Part shown: piece by piece, positions 24,974 to 35,390 of the stretch | How the letters are laid out: each line of letters starts with the position of its first letter | How positions within the stretch are numbered: the stretch's first letter is position 1 | NCBI GenBank assembly: GCA_024742665.1 | Contig: JANSYA010000002.1 | Coordinates: 248,001 to 312,000, forward strand | Length of the DNA: 64,000 nucleotides | Reading direction: 5' to 3' | Origin: a bacterium | GTDB taxonomy: Bacteria > Spirochaetota > Leptospiria > Leptospirales > Leptonemataceae | Made by a program: the position numbers and the translations under genes | The notes under the pieces: generated by a model | The model's input: only the letters and a program-made list of their open reading frames with translations | Database searches by the model: none | Told to the model about the DNA's origin: nothing

Positions 24974-27480
24974 TGCGCTGGCAACACCTGGTTTATCCCC
25001 TTGCCTTTCTGGCCCTGGGCGCGCTGTACATGACCGGCTTCGATTCCCGGGACTATCGCCTGCCGCGTTATTATAGCCCCGGCGGATCGATCATGCCCCT
25101 GGGCTACGAATCCACTGCGAGCCGCTTTTTAGACATCGACGGGCAGGATCCGGCGATCCAGGGGCCGGTCTTCGCGCAGCCGGGCTCTGTTTTCGTCACG
25201 ACCGATCGCGGTCCGGGAATCATGCGGCTGACGCCCAATTCCTTCTGGAAAGTCGCCTATGATTTTAAGTTTTTTATATTATTCAGTTTCGTCTATTTGA
25301 TTTGCGCGATCTGGTTTTTGCAATCCGCAAACGATATACATCTCGCCGCCTTATGCGGTCTGCTCTGTATTTTTAACTTCTCCCTGGTGATGGTTATGGC
25401 CTTTCACAGCTACGGCCTGGTCTATCAGATATCCGGCCTGATGCTGACGCCGGCCTTGATCAATATGGGACTGCGAACGACCGGCAAAGAAGTCTTCGGA
25501 TACTTATTGGCCGCGGAGCTGATCGCGGTGCTCTTTCTCGCTCTCGTGGCCGTGGTCAGTCACGAAAGCGCCGACTCGGTGAACAATCTGGCGCGCGTCA
25601 CTCTGGGGACTTTCGTGACCGCCTTGATTGTGGTCGTCGCCCTGCAGCTCGAAAACGCTTTGTTTACATCCGACGACCGGGTGGAACGCCGCAAACGCTG
25701 GATGCTTTTTCTTGGATCGACCTTCGGCTTCCTGATTCCTTTCAGCCTGGTCGTCCTGGAACTGAGCGGCACGGGACTGCCGATCCCGATCGAATACGTC
25801 ATGGCGGCGGGACTGCTGTTTCCCCTGGCCCTGATTTACGGCACCTATCGACTGCAAATCGTTCCCTTTCAGTTCGTGCTCACTCACTCGATTGTCGCCG
25901 CCCTGCTTACGATTTTACTTATCGGCGTGTACGGCGCGGTCCTGCTGGCTCACAGCACGCTGCTACCGGAACAAAACGAATCCTATCAGTGGATCGTCAG
26001 CGTGATCTTCATTCTGATTCTGGTATTCTTTCTGGATCCGGCCCGCCGGGTCATTGTCCACTTCGTGGACCGCCGCATCTTTCGCCTGGACGCGAAGCTG
26101 ACGGAATCCCTGAAGCACCTGGCGGAAATGATTTCCACTCACGGCCGCCTGCAGCCGGCGGCCAACGCCTTCTTGAACGAAGTGCAAAACACTCTGGGGC
26201 TGGAGAAAGTCAGCTTCTTACTGTCGGCGCCGAGCTTCGCGGAATTCAATCTGCGCCAGCAGAAGCTCAACCGGCTGCCGGAAAAAAGCGTGCTCTGGAA
26301 TTATCTTACGCCGGAACGTCTGATTGTAACCGCCTATCTCACCTACGCCGCCGGACGTCGCGAAGAAGTATTCAACTATCTTTATAAAAACAAATTCGTT
26401 CTGGCGATCGGAATTCTCGGCAAAGGCGGCAGCCGCCTGCAAAAAATGCTCTCGGGTTCGGACGATCTGCGCGCCACGGCGGGATACCCGGCGCTCCCGC
26501 AAAAATTTTCCGCCGACGACGAACAGGACGACGATGAAGGTATTCGCGCCGCGCTGCTGGTCGGTTATCGACGCAACGGCACCAAGCTGGAGCTCCGCGA
26601 AATTCGTTATCTCCAGGAAGCCGCGAAGCTAGCGGGGATGTTGATTTATAATTACGCGCTGCTCTTACAAGAAGTTCGTAAGCGACGTCGCATTCGAGAC
26701 GTGGTCATGGCCGGCCAGGTTCAGCGCACGATCAGCGGACCGGACGTCGAACGGTATCCATTCATTCGCATGTCCTATCTCAATCGCCCGGCGATTTCGG
26801 TAAGCGGCGACTACCTCGACCTGATTCCAATATCGCGCAATCGCTTCGCCTTCTTTCTCGGCGACGTCAGCGGACACGGTCTGGGAACCGGTTTCATTGC
26901 GAGTTCGCTACGGGCCATGACCCGGGCGCATCTGGAATCCGGCGCGGGTCTGCTGGACACGATCCAGATGATGAATACATTTTTGTTGGATCGCTACCGG
27001 GGCAACGAGTACATTACGCTCTTTGCTTTCACCTTAAATACGGATACGGGCGAAATGGATTACGTCAATGCGGGACACCCCGGTCCTTTTCTCTACCGGC
27101 GGAACTCCGAAGCGGAACGACTGCAGAGCAATCTACATATGGTCGGCATCCTGCCCACGCCCTTCGAATCCATTCGCATCCAGCTCGCGGAAGGGGATCG
27201 CCTGTATTTATTTTCCGACGGGGTGACCGAAACATTTAATACGGAAGACGAAGCCTTCGGCAATTCTCGCCTGCGCGAATTTCTGGACGCCAGCGTCAGC
27301 ACGCCGGTAGATTCTATTCCAGAGAACTTAGAGCGCAGCCTGGCGGAGTTTCGTGGGAAACGGGCTTTGACCGACGACTCATCTTTCGTCGTTCTGGAAT
27401 ACCATCGCCGGGGCGGACCGCTGCGAGGACTGCTGCAATTTCTGGGACTGAGCGGGGACGAGGAAACGCCGAATCGATAA
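24973..27480 (+). CDS. Membrane SpoIIE-family PP2C phosphatase
   Basis: The 835-residue protein begins with an exported segment (about 25-100) and some eight membrane helices up to about residue 355. A GAF-like region follows (375-560), then a PP2C phosphatase domain (about 575-820). The metal aspartates are intact: SGDYLDLIP, GDVSGHGLGTG near 630, FSDGVTE near 750 and TDDSSFVVLEY near 800; VNAGHPGPFLYRR is also typical. Such enzymes dephosphorylate STAS-domain anti-anti-sigma factors in partner switching. The STAS gene 42 bases away on the other strand is a likely substrate. It is co-translated with the degenerate paralogue upstream, and both may sense the same membrane signal. Confidence 0.92.
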   Translation: MRWQHLVYPLAFLALGALYMTGFDSRDYRLPRYYSPGGSIMPLGYESTASRFLDIDGQDPAIQGPVFAQPGSVFVTTDRGPGIMRLTPNSFWKVAYDFKFFILFSFVYLICAIWFLQSANDIHLAALCGLLCIFNFSLVMVMAFHSYGLVYQISGLMLTPALINMGLRTTGKEVFGYLLAAELIAVLFLALVAVVSHESADSVNNLARVTLGTFVTALIVVVALQLENALFTSDDRVERRKRWMLFLGSTFGFLIPFSLVVLELSGTGLPIPIEYVMAAGLLFPLALIYGTYRLQIVPFQFVLTHSIVAALLTILLIGVYGAVLLAHSTLLPEQNESYQWIVSVIFILILVFFLDPARRVIVHFVDRRIFRLDAKLTESLKHLAEMISTHGRLQPAANAFLNEVQNTLGLEKVSFLLSAPSFAEFNLRQQKLNRLPEKSVLWNYLTPERLIVTAYLTYAAGRREEVFNYLYKNKFVLAIGILGKGGSRLQKMLSGSDDLRATAGYPALPQKFSADDEQDDDEGIRAALLVGYRRNGTKLELREIRYLQEAAKLAGMLIYNYALLLQEVRKRRRIRDVVMAGQVQRTISGPDVERYPFIRMSYLNRPAISVSGDYLDLIPISRNRFAFFLGDVSGHGLGTGFIASSLRAMTRAHLESGAGLLDTIQMMNTFLLDRYRGNEYITLFAFTLNTDTGEMDYVNAGHPGPFLYRRNSEAERLQSNLHMVGILPTPFESIRIQLAEGDRLYLFSDGVTETFNTEDEAFGNSRLREFLDASVSTPVDSIPENLERSLAEFRGKRALTDDSSFVVLEYHRRGGPLRGLLQFLGLSGDEETPNR

Positions 27481-27521
27481 CAGGCCGCAGGCAGCCAGCG
27501 AGGAGCGAGCGAGCGCCGGAA

Positions 27522-27872
27522 CTACTGACGCTCGACGAGATCCTGGCGGGCCTGATCGACGTTTTCGTAAACTTTCGCGATGTCATCCACTCCGGCGATG
27601 TCCAGAACCTTCCTGACCAGTTCCGAAGTATTCACGAATCCCACGCGCATGCCGACTTTCTGCGACTCGACGAGCAGATAAAAGAGCAGCCCGACCCCCG
27701 ACGATTGCAATATGCGTACGCGCGCCAGATCGACCAGCATCGGTAGCTGCTCCGTATTGCGCTTGATAAAGCCGGCCAGATCATCCCGACTCAGATCCAA
27801 TGAAAGATCCTGGGTAGGCATGGGTTGAATCAGATACAGCCCGTCGATCAGCTTGATGTCCACGCTTGCCAT
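27522..27872 (-). CDS. STAS-domain anti-sigma factor antagonist
   Basis: Starting at the ATG at 27872 the product has 116 residues and the whole STAS fold: VDIKLIDGLYLIQP (first strands), LPMLVDLARVRILQSSGVGLLFYLL with the Ser pair that is phosphorylated in SpoIIAA-like proteins (D-x-SSG type), and VGFVNTSELVRKVLDIAGVDDIAKVYENVDQA. In partner switching it would bind an anti-sigma kinase when dephosphorylated. Its gene converges on the SpoIIE phosphatase gene, supporting a substrate link. No RsbW-type kinase lies in the window. Confidence 0.88.
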   Translation of the reverse strand: MASVDIKLIDGLYLIQPMPTQDLSLDLSRDDLAGFIKRNTEQLPMLVDLARVRILQSSGVGLLFYLLVESQKVGMRVGFVNTSELVRKVLDIAGVDDIAKVYENVDQARQDLVERQ

Positions 27873-27900
27873 AATGCTATCTATTCCGGAACGGACGTAA

Positions 27901-28242
27901 TCAGGAAAACAGATTGTTGATCGCGTCTTTTGCTTCGGCTCGTTCAAAATCATCGCGGTCAATCACGGTAAGTTTCAGCGATTCTTTCTTAATGCGGCCA
28001 AGAATTTTGGCCACGTCCGCCGGATTGCGCAGCTTCGTCGCCAGATAGCGAAAGATCGTGCCGCAGCCGCTGCACTGCGTATCCTTTACATAATTCAGGC
28101 CCAGCTGTTTGCAATTGCCGCAGCTACCGTACAAATCGTCGACCAGCAGCAGGTGCTGGCGCACGTCGCTGACATTCAGCGTTTGCCATACCCGAACGCT
28201 TTTCTGATCACCGGACTTTTTTTGGGAATTATCAGTATCCAT
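27901..28242 (-). CDS. Small zinc-ribbon-like protein
   Basis: From the ATG at 28242 the protein has 113 residues. It contains two CxxC knuckles about 20 residues apart (CGNC and CSGC in YGSCGNCKQLG and DTQCSGCGTIF), which suggests a zinc ribbon, followed by a basic-acidic helical C-terminus. The domain combination is not one I recognise. It could bind nucleic acid or a protein partner. It lies 28 bases before the STAS gene on the same strand and 56 bases after pyrD, so it is probably co-transcribed with the STAS gene. Confidence 0.7.
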   Translation of the reverse strand: MDTDNSQKKSGDQKSVRVWQTLNVSDVRQHLLLVDDLYGSCGNCKQLGLNYVKDTQCSGCGTIFRYLATKLRNPADVAKILGRIKKESLKLTVIDRDDFERAEAKDAINNLFS

Positions 28243-28298
28243 GGCGGACAATCACGACAGGTTTCGCACGCAGGCGAAAGAACTGTCAAAGCATATTT

Positions 28299-29426
<1,128 letters not shown>

Positions 29427-29430
29427 ATGT

Positions 29431-32400
29431 TTATTTAATCACTCCCGTATTCACCTGCACTTCCCAGGATACGATAAAGGGCAGGCGGTCTCCCAGCTCG
29501 CTCAAATAACCGCGGATCTTACCGCGATCTAAAAGCGTCGGGTCATCGGGCAGACGAAAGCGGCGCACCTGTTTTTCGACGGCTTCGACCAGCTTCGTCT
29601 TTAGAAAATTCTGCCATTCGAGCGAGCCGTGCCCTTCGAAATAATCATAAAAAGCGAACTCGTCTTCGAAGACCGGCAGCTTTGTGGCTTCGATGCGGCT
29701 GCGCGGAATTTGCAGGGCCGCCCCGGCCTGGACATTGCCCATCGACGCGTCGAAAATGCGCTGCGCGTCACGACTCAAAAAATCCCGAACCGACCTATGC
29801 TGCTTTAAGAAATCCTTCAGATCGCCTTCGCCGGCGAATTCCGGCGAAGGAATAAATTTCCGCACATACTCGTCTTTCGAAAGGCCGCTCTCGACCGCTC
29901 GATCGCCGGTGCCGTCTCCGTCGATGATATCTCGAATCACCAGGTCGTAGTCCGAGCGAAATTTCAGCTTGCCTTGTTTAGATTTCTTGAGCATGCCCAT
30001 ACCGAGCACCGCGTTCGTAAACAAGTCGAGGTTGCACTTGCGCACGCCGCCGTCCGCGTTCACCTGCTGAATGATTTTCTTGAGCGGGCCGAAATAATTT
30101 TCCCGGGCTTCCATCGATTTCAATTCCGGATATAAAGTTTCGGAGTACGCGTAGCCGCCTTCACCCTGAGCAAGCAGCTCGAACTGCACAAGTCCGCCCC
30201 AGAGATGTTTGGGATTCAGATAGTTGCGATCACGAAAGGGGTCGGGGAAATAGCGCGCGTCGAAAGTCGGATGGTTGAATAGATGCATCGGATGCGAGCG
30301 GTCGCCCAGAATCGCGTGATAGTCGGCGGCGCTGTCGTTCAAAGTATCCAGGCGAAAGAGCGGGAAGCCGAGCAATATGCCGATACTGATCATTTCGTAC
30401 GGCTTACAGAGATTCGGCACCTCGAATGTTTCGACCGAAATATTCGGCTCGGCGGCCTGCCGCTTCGCATAATGATCCATCCGGGCCGGCAGATCGTTTT
30501 TATTGCGGGCGGGAGCGACGTCGCCCTCTTCGAATACGTTCAGCTCGAACTGCGTAATGGTCCGGTAGTATTCCATGCCTTTCAGGCCGCGCATATTCGC
30601 GGTCGTATAGGGCCGCGAAAAGGTATCCAGGCGCTCCAGAATTTTTTTCACCGGAATTTTACGTTCGTCGAGAATCTTCTTAATCGAAAGGTTTTCGAAG
30701 TTAAAACCTTCGAAACGTTTGCGAATCACCCGGTACAATCCCAGACGCAGATTTTCGATTTCGATGCGGTTCATCGTGGAATCGGCGATGGTCAGAGACT
30801 GCTCGCTTTCCAGATCGCCGTACAGGCGCTTGCGAACTTCGTCGGGAGTCTGGTTCAGAATTTCCGATCCGAGCTCTTTGATAATAAATTCCTGCAGCTC
30901 GGCCGGCGTTTTTTCGAGCACGCTCAGGCCGTACTCGCCGATCAGATAGGTCTGAATCAGCTGCTCGGCGTCGTCGCCGCGATCCATATTCAAAAAGTCG
31001 GCGTCGCTTGAAAGATCTTCGATCGAAAGCCGACGGGCGAAGTATTCGTTAATGAAGTTTTGAATTTCTTTTTTGCTGACGAGATAGAAATATAGCGGAT
31101 TGACTTTCTGCAACAGCTCGAAGTGGGCGTGCTGCACTTCCGACTGCAGCTGCCGACCGAGAGTCACCAGCTTGTCTTCCAGCGGAACCAGCAGATCGTT
31201 TTTCAGACGATAGATCAGGCTCTTGAATTCGCGTACGAATTCTTCGCTGGCCTGCAGCATCGATTCGTAGATCAGCTGCAAATAATTGATGCGAACCATA
31301 TAGAAGACGGCGTCGGCCTTGCGGGGCTTCCACTCGCCTTCGTCGAGATCTCCGATCAGTTTGCGAATCTCGTCTTCGGTATAATACTCTAAATTCGTGC
31401 GATGGTCGTAGTAGACGTCCTGGTAGGCCTCCAGCTTTTCCATCACCTGATCGAGCAGAGCGCGACAGAACAGGAAGCCCTGCGCCGGATCCTTAAGGAC
31501 CTTTTCGATCACCTTCTCAAGAATCTGCTCGGTTTTATCCAACTCGATCCGCCAGCGCACTTCCATGCGCTGTAGCAGGCGCTCCTTCAGGCGATCCATT
31601 TCACCGCGGCCGTAGTCCCGCTGCAGCAGCTCCAACGACGAGACGAGTTCGCGGCCGTCGCGCTTCGCCAGAGCTTTCTTAATGCGCAGCTTGTAGCTAT
31701 TAAACTCCGTCTCCCAGTCCAACTTGTAGTCGGGATACATGCGATCGAAGATCTGGCGGCAATTCAGACGCAGAGCCCGCACCAGGCCGCGATTCATATT
31801 GCCGAAGGCGATGCTCAGTTTTTCAGGTTTCACCCGCCGCCGGAAATTCTGAATCAATCGCAGCGATACGAGCTTATAACCGAGATCCCGCAGCTCCGGC
31901 GCGGGATAGGTGACTCGCGAAATTCCGAAGCTGTTGTATGAAGCGCGGCGGCGCGGACCGGGGCCGTCCGTCGGAAAATAGATCGAAGCGCGCGAAGAAT
32001 CATTCACCATGCGTTCTTCGATCGCGCCGCCCGCGTTCGAAGCGACGAAAGTATAAATGAATTGTCCGGTGAGTTCCTGGACCTGGTCGCGATCCTGCAG
32101 AACGTTGCCGGCCGAGTTTTCGACGTCGAGCAGATACAGCATGCCGTCGTTAAATAAGCGGTTTTCTAATTTCGTTTCGACGCCGCCGGGATATTTCGCC
32201 TCGAACAAATTGCCCGACATATAATAATCGATTTCTTTCAGAGCCGCGTACGCGTTGGCCCGCGCGTTACGATTATAGACGACGCGCTTGAAGGCCGAAG
32301 GCAAAACGACGATGCCGTACACTTTCGGACGCGGCCAGACGTCTTTAAAAATATCGTGCACGAGGGCGGCCATGTCGATGAACATGCCGTTGCCGGTGCC

Positions 32401-33246
32401 GCCGACGATCGAGCCCGTAATAAAAATCGAGATGCCGGCTTCCCGCGCGGCGTGGCGCACGCGAAATTTCATTTCGGCCGGGGCGCGTTCCGGATTCACT
32501 TCGAAGTACAGACCCTGATGGTCTTTGGGAAAGATTTGCGGCTTGATCTTATCCGCCGCGATGTGCGGACAGAGCGTCGCACGCGAAGCTTCGTCCATCT
32601 CCAGCGAAATGATGTCGTGGTGCGAAGGCAGATTCTCTACGATATAATAGCGGTTCTGGCCGGGAACCGGCCGCACCACGACGTCTTCGGCGACGACGTC
32701 GGACTTTTCCTGCAAGTCCATCAGTTGGAAGTACTGCGGATCGTTGCTCAATTGCATGAGCCGGTCGCGTTCGGCGATCAGAGTCCGGCGGATATTCTGA
32801 TAGTTGTGAAAAAAAGCGAGGCGTCCCAGGGGCCGCGTCTGATTGGCCCCCTGCCCGGCGCGGGTCGAGACCGTATAGACGTCCGGATCGGGAAACCAGT
32901 GGTAAACTTCATCTTCGCGCAACTTACGTAAATATTCCGTCGAGAGCTCGGCCGGCGTGGGCGAAGCGATGTACAGAGTGCGACGCTCTTCCTGGTAATG
33001 CTGATTTTCACCGGGAAAGCGGTACTGATCCCCCTGGCCTTCGATGCTCGTGCCGATGTCCGTCGTATCGACGCCGACCCAGCGCATATAGGGGCGGGCT
33101 TCCCCCGGCATATTCTTTTCGATGTACTGGCGCGCCGAGCCGATACCGCGCATACCGGAACCGCCCAGGCCGATCATGATCGACTTTCGCACGGTGGGAA
33201 TGTCGGTCTGAATAATCTTGCGGGCGGACTCGTGAAATGCGGACAT
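29431..33246 (-). CDS. Giant tubulin-like (Tubulin_2-type) GTPase-fold protein
   Basis: A 1271-residue protein. The N-terminus has a nucleotide-binding glycine loop (IMIGLGGSGMRGIG, 23-36), a GVDTTD strand end at 58-63 and, near 278-290, GSIVGGTGNGMFID, which corresponds to the tubulin/FtsZ signature GGGTG(S/T)G. GANQTRPLGRLAFFHN (133-148) is also typical of the Tubulin_2 family. The remaining 900 residues are mostly helical, with charged coiled-coil-like stretches around 560-740 and a C-terminal part without recognised domains. It lacks a signal peptide. Tubulin_2 proteins are poorly characterised; filament formation is possible but unproven. Two upstream genes, a membrane protein and a disordered protein, appear to form one unit with it. 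Confidence 0.82.
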   Translation of the reverse strand: MSAFHESARKIIQTDIPTVRKSIMIGLGGSGMRGIGSARQYIEKNMPGEARPYMRWVGVDTTDIGTSIEGQGDQYRFPGENQHYQEERRTLYIASPTPAELSTEYLRKLREDEVYHWFPDPDVYTVSTRAGQGANQTRPLGRLAFFHNYQNIRRTLIAERDRLMQLSNDPQYFQLMDLQEKSDVVAEDVVVRPVPGQNRYYIVENLPSHHDIISLEMDEASRATLCPHIAADKIKPQIFPKDHQGLYFEVNPERAPAEMKFRVRHAAREAGISIFITGSIVGGTGNGMFIDMAALVHDIFKDVWPRPKVYGIVVLPSAFKRVVYNRNARANAYAALKEIDYYMSGNLFEAKYPGGVETKLENRLFNDGMLYLLDVENSAGNVLQDRDQVQELTGQFIYTFVASNAGGAIEERMVNDSSRASIYFPTDGPGPRRRASYNSFGISRVTYPAPELRDLGYKLVSLRLIQNFRRRVKPEKLSIAFGNMNRGLVRALRLNCRQIFDRMYPDYKLDWETEFNSYKLRIKKALAKRDGRELVSSLELLQRDYGRGEMDRLKERLLQRMEVRWRIELDKTEQILEKVIEKVLKDPAQGFLFCRALLDQVMEKLEAYQDVYYDHRTNLEYYTEDEIRKLIGDLDEGEWKPRKADAVFYMVRINYLQLIYESMLQASEEFVREFKSLIYRLKNDLLVPLEDKLVTLGRQLQSEVQHAHFELLQKVNPLYFYLVSKKEIQNFINEYFARRLSIEDLSSDADFLNMDRGDDAEQLIQTYLIGEYGLSVLEKTPAELQEFIIKELGSEILNQTPDEVRKRLYGDLESEQSLTIADSTMNRIEIENLRLGLYRVIRKRFEGFNFENLSIKKILDERKIPVKKILERLDTFSRPYTTANMRGLKGMEYYRTITQFELNVFEEGDVAPARNKNDLPARMDHYAKRQAAEPNISVETFEVPNLCKPYEMISIGILLGFPLFRLDTLNDSAADYHAILGDRSHPMHLFNHPTFDARYFPDPFRDRNYLNPKHLWGGLVQFELLAQGEGGYAYSETLYPELKSMEARENYFGPLKKIIQQVNADGGVRKCNLDLFTNAVLGMGMLKKSKQGKLKFRSDYDLVIRDIIDGDGTGDRAVESGLSKDEYVRKFIPSPEFAGEGDLKDFLKQHRSVRDFLSRDAQRIFDASMGNVQAGAALQIPRSRIEATKLPVFEDEFAFYDYFEGHGSLEWQNFLKTKLVEAVEKQVRRFRLPDDPTLLDRGKIRGYLSELGDRLPFIVSWEVQVNTGVIK

Positions 33247-33285
33247 ACGAAAAATATACCTCTCCCGGGCGGGACCTCGATGCGA

Positions 33286-34164
33286 TTAGGAATTGCGGGT
33301 AATGTACGGATCGATCATGGGATACAGCCCCTCTTCGTCGGGATGCGCCGTGTCGTAACCGGGGAAGATCTTGTAAACGCGCAAAAAGAACAGCTTATCG
33401 ATGCGAGTATAATCGCCCACGGCGATTTCCTGATCCTTCGTAAACAGATGGAATTCGATGAAACCCTTCGCGAATTTTCCATCGTGGCGCAGGCGATCTC
33501 CCAGCTGAAAGCGAATCGGATTGCGCGGAGCGATTCCCGTGAACTGAAAATCGCCGGACTGATCGGGTTCAGGCTGCACCAGCAGACGCTCTCTCGAATC
33601 CATCTCGCGAAAACGTTCCATCCCCGGAAAATGAATCATCACTCGCGCGCCGCGGCGCAGGTCGACCTGATAACTCTGCACGATCTTTTCAGCGCCGGAA
33701 TAGATATCGCGGTTGGGATCCTCTTTGACGCGAATCTCCAGTTCCAAATGCCCATCAATGATTTCGGTGCTATAGGTTTTGATCGTGCCCTCGCGCTGGC
33801 CGATCGTCACGCGACGCGAGCCTTCGCCTCTGCTCAGATCGAAGCGAAAGGCCAGACCGGGATCGGGCAATAGCTTCGGATCTACTATCGCGCTCTTGGG
33901 TTTCGCAGGTTGGCGCGGAGCCGGCGCGCGCTTTCGGGCGGACCGGCGAGGTTCGGGCTCTTCGCCCTTGAGAATCCGAATGCGACGATACAAAAAGAAA
34001 TTCGCGATCAACGAAGCCACAAGCCCCAGATCGAGGGTCACCAGCAAAACCATGTGATACAGGTTTTTTTCGCGAGCGAAGACCAGGACGAGGCCCAGCA
34101 GGACCAGAATCAGCAGGGCAATGAAGGCCCGCACCATAATGCCATCGGCTTTGTTTTTATTCAT
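33286..34164 (-). CDS. Membrane protein with C-terminal beta domain, tubulin-like neighbour
   Basis: A 292-residue protein of unrecognised family. Two membrane helices (about 10-30 and 37-60) are followed by a basic Pro/Arg/Lys linker (75-92) and a mainly beta domain of about 190 residues (VTIGQREGTIKTYSTEIIDGHLELEIRV ... FIEFHLFTKDQEIAVGDYTRI). Both termini should face the same side, most likely the cytoplasm by the positive-inside rule. It lies 39 bases upstream of the tubulin-like gene on the same strand, so it is a candidate membrane anchor or receptor for that protein. Confidence 0.72.
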   Translation of the reverse strand: MNKNKADGIMVRAFIALLILVLLGLVLVFAREKNLYHMVLLVTLDLGLVASLIANFFLYRRIRILKGEEPEPRRSARKRAPAPRQPAKPKSAIVDPKLLPDPGLAFRFDLSRGEGSRRVTIGQREGTIKTYSTEIIDGHLELEIRVKEDPNRDIYSGAEKIVQSYQVDLRRGARVMIHFPGMERFREMDSRERLLVQPEPDQSGDFQFTGIAPRNPIRFQLGDRLRHDGKFAKGFIEFHLFTKDQEIAVGDYTRIDKLFFLRVYKIFPGYDTAHPDEEGLYPMIDPYITRNS

Positions 34165-34263
34165 AAGCGACTTAGAATGAATATCGGCAGGCGCACGCAG
34201 AGAGCTGCACGCGATAAGGACAGATTCGCGCGCCGGACGTACGACTGCGCCCGCGGGCCGGAC

Positions 34264-34644
34264 TCAGAGATCGACGGGTTCAGGAAAGTCCCCCTCGATG
34301 ATATCAGGCACCTCGCCGAGAACCGAGGACTCGAACTGTTCGCCCCCCGCGCTCGCGGCAGCCGATCCGCTCCGGGCGGGCGACTTTGATTCCTGCGGCG
34401 CTGGAGACGATTTCGGTTCGACGCGGGTATAGTCCGCTTCGGAGGAACTCGCAGGGGCCGGGGCGGATCCGGCGCTGGCGCTGGCCGATTCAGAATCGGC
34501 GTCATCATCGTCGTTCAACAGACCTTCCGCCGGGTTTACCGGGGGACGGCGCTTGCGTACTCGCCGGGGATCGGCGTCGTCGACAGCCAGGTCCTGGGCC
34601 GGATTAAATAGACGAATCGTCCGCACATGAGGGTTCTGCGGCAT
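34264..34644 (-). CDS. Small disordered protein upstream of tubulin-like cluster
   Basis: From the ATG at 34644 the protein has 126 residues, nearly all of low complexity: a short basic start (RRVRKRRPP), an acidic run (LLNDDDDADSES) and Ser/Ala/Pro-rich sequence, ending in an acidic tail (VPDIIEGDFPEPVDL). No family is recognised. The frame is clean and codon use resembles the neighbours, but low complexity makes the call less certain. It ends 99 bases before the membrane-protein gene starts, so an operon with the tubulin-like gene is plausible. Confidence 0.5.
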   Translation of the reverse strand: MPQNPHVRTIRLFNPAQDLAVDDADPRRVRKRRPPVNPAEGLLNDDDDADSESASASAGSAPAPASSSEADYTRVEPKSSPAPQESKSPARSGSAAASAGGEQFESSVLGEVPDIIEGDFPEPVDL

Positions 34645-34767
34645 GGCGACAGAATGCGCCCGGTACACCTATCGGTAAAGCCTTTTTGCCGCCCACGGGC
34701 TCTCGCGGCGCCCGCGCCTGGCTGGACGCGGGACGGACGATTCACTGAAATGAGAGTGCGACTGCGA

Positions 34768-35259
34768 TCAGTGCTGGTGTCCGCCGGGACCGTGCACGTG
34801 ACCGTGATCGATTTCTTCTTGAGTAGCGTCCCGAATCTCGCCGACCTTCACGTCGAAATTCAGAGTCATGCCGGCCAGCGGGTGATTCCCATCCAGCTTT
34901 ACGGTATCGTCCTCAAGCGCCACGACCGTGAAGATCGCGGGAGTGCCGCTGTCGTCCTGGCCCTGAACCTGCATTCCGACCTGGAGGTCCCCGCCGGATT
35001 GAAAACGATCCTTCGGCACGCTGTGAACCAGTTCTTCGTCGCGCTGACCGAAGCCCTCTTCCGGGGTGACCGTCACTTTCAGCTCCGCGCCCTCTTCTTT
35101 GCCTTCCAGCGCGCTTTCCACGGCGGGTATGAAGCTACCGACGCCCTGAATGTACTTTAGCGGTTCTTCCGTGCTCGACTCGTCGATCAAGCTGCCGTCG
35201 CCATCCGTAAGTTTGAAGCCGATCGAAACGACCTTATTTTTGGAAATCTGCATAATCAT
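34768..35259 (-). CDS. slyD: SlyD-type FKBP peptidyl-prolyl isomerase
   Basis: The 163-residue product (start at 35259; an ATG at 35253 is also possible) has the FKBP-SlyD layout: KVVSIGFKLTDGDGSLIDESS, PLKYIQGVGSFIPAVESALEGKEEGAE with the FKBP helix, an IF (insert-in-flap) chaperone domain from about 75-130 (TPEEGFGQRDEELVHSVPKDRF), then VKLDGNHPLAGMTLNFDVKVGEI and a His-rich tail (HGHVHGPGGHQH) that would bind nickel. SlyD speeds proline isomerisation and helps nickel enzymes mature. No hydrogenase or urease genes are visible here. Confidence 0.93.
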   Translation of the reverse strand: MIMQISKNKVVSIGFKLTDGDGSLIDESSTEEPLKYIQGVGSFIPAVESALEGKEEGAELKVTVTPEEGFGQRDEELVHSVPKDRFQSGGDLQVGMQVQGQDDSGTPAIFTVVALEDDTVKLDGNHPLAGMTLNFDVKVGEIRDATQEEIDHGHVHGPGGHQH

Positions 35260-35390
35260 TCACGTGTGGAGGTCAAGACCTCCGCACAAGCACTTTTGTG
35301 CATCGTGGTCGCCCGTTCACCGGGAAGCAGGATTGGATTTGCTGCAGAGGGCCCGGAGTGTCGGGCACTGATTCCACTGATGAAACAATT

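Noticed and set aside
29431..34644. Tubulin-like cluster considered as an anti-phage defence system
   Set aside because: No nuclease, protease, toxin or other effector domain lies beside it, and the operon continues into pyrD.
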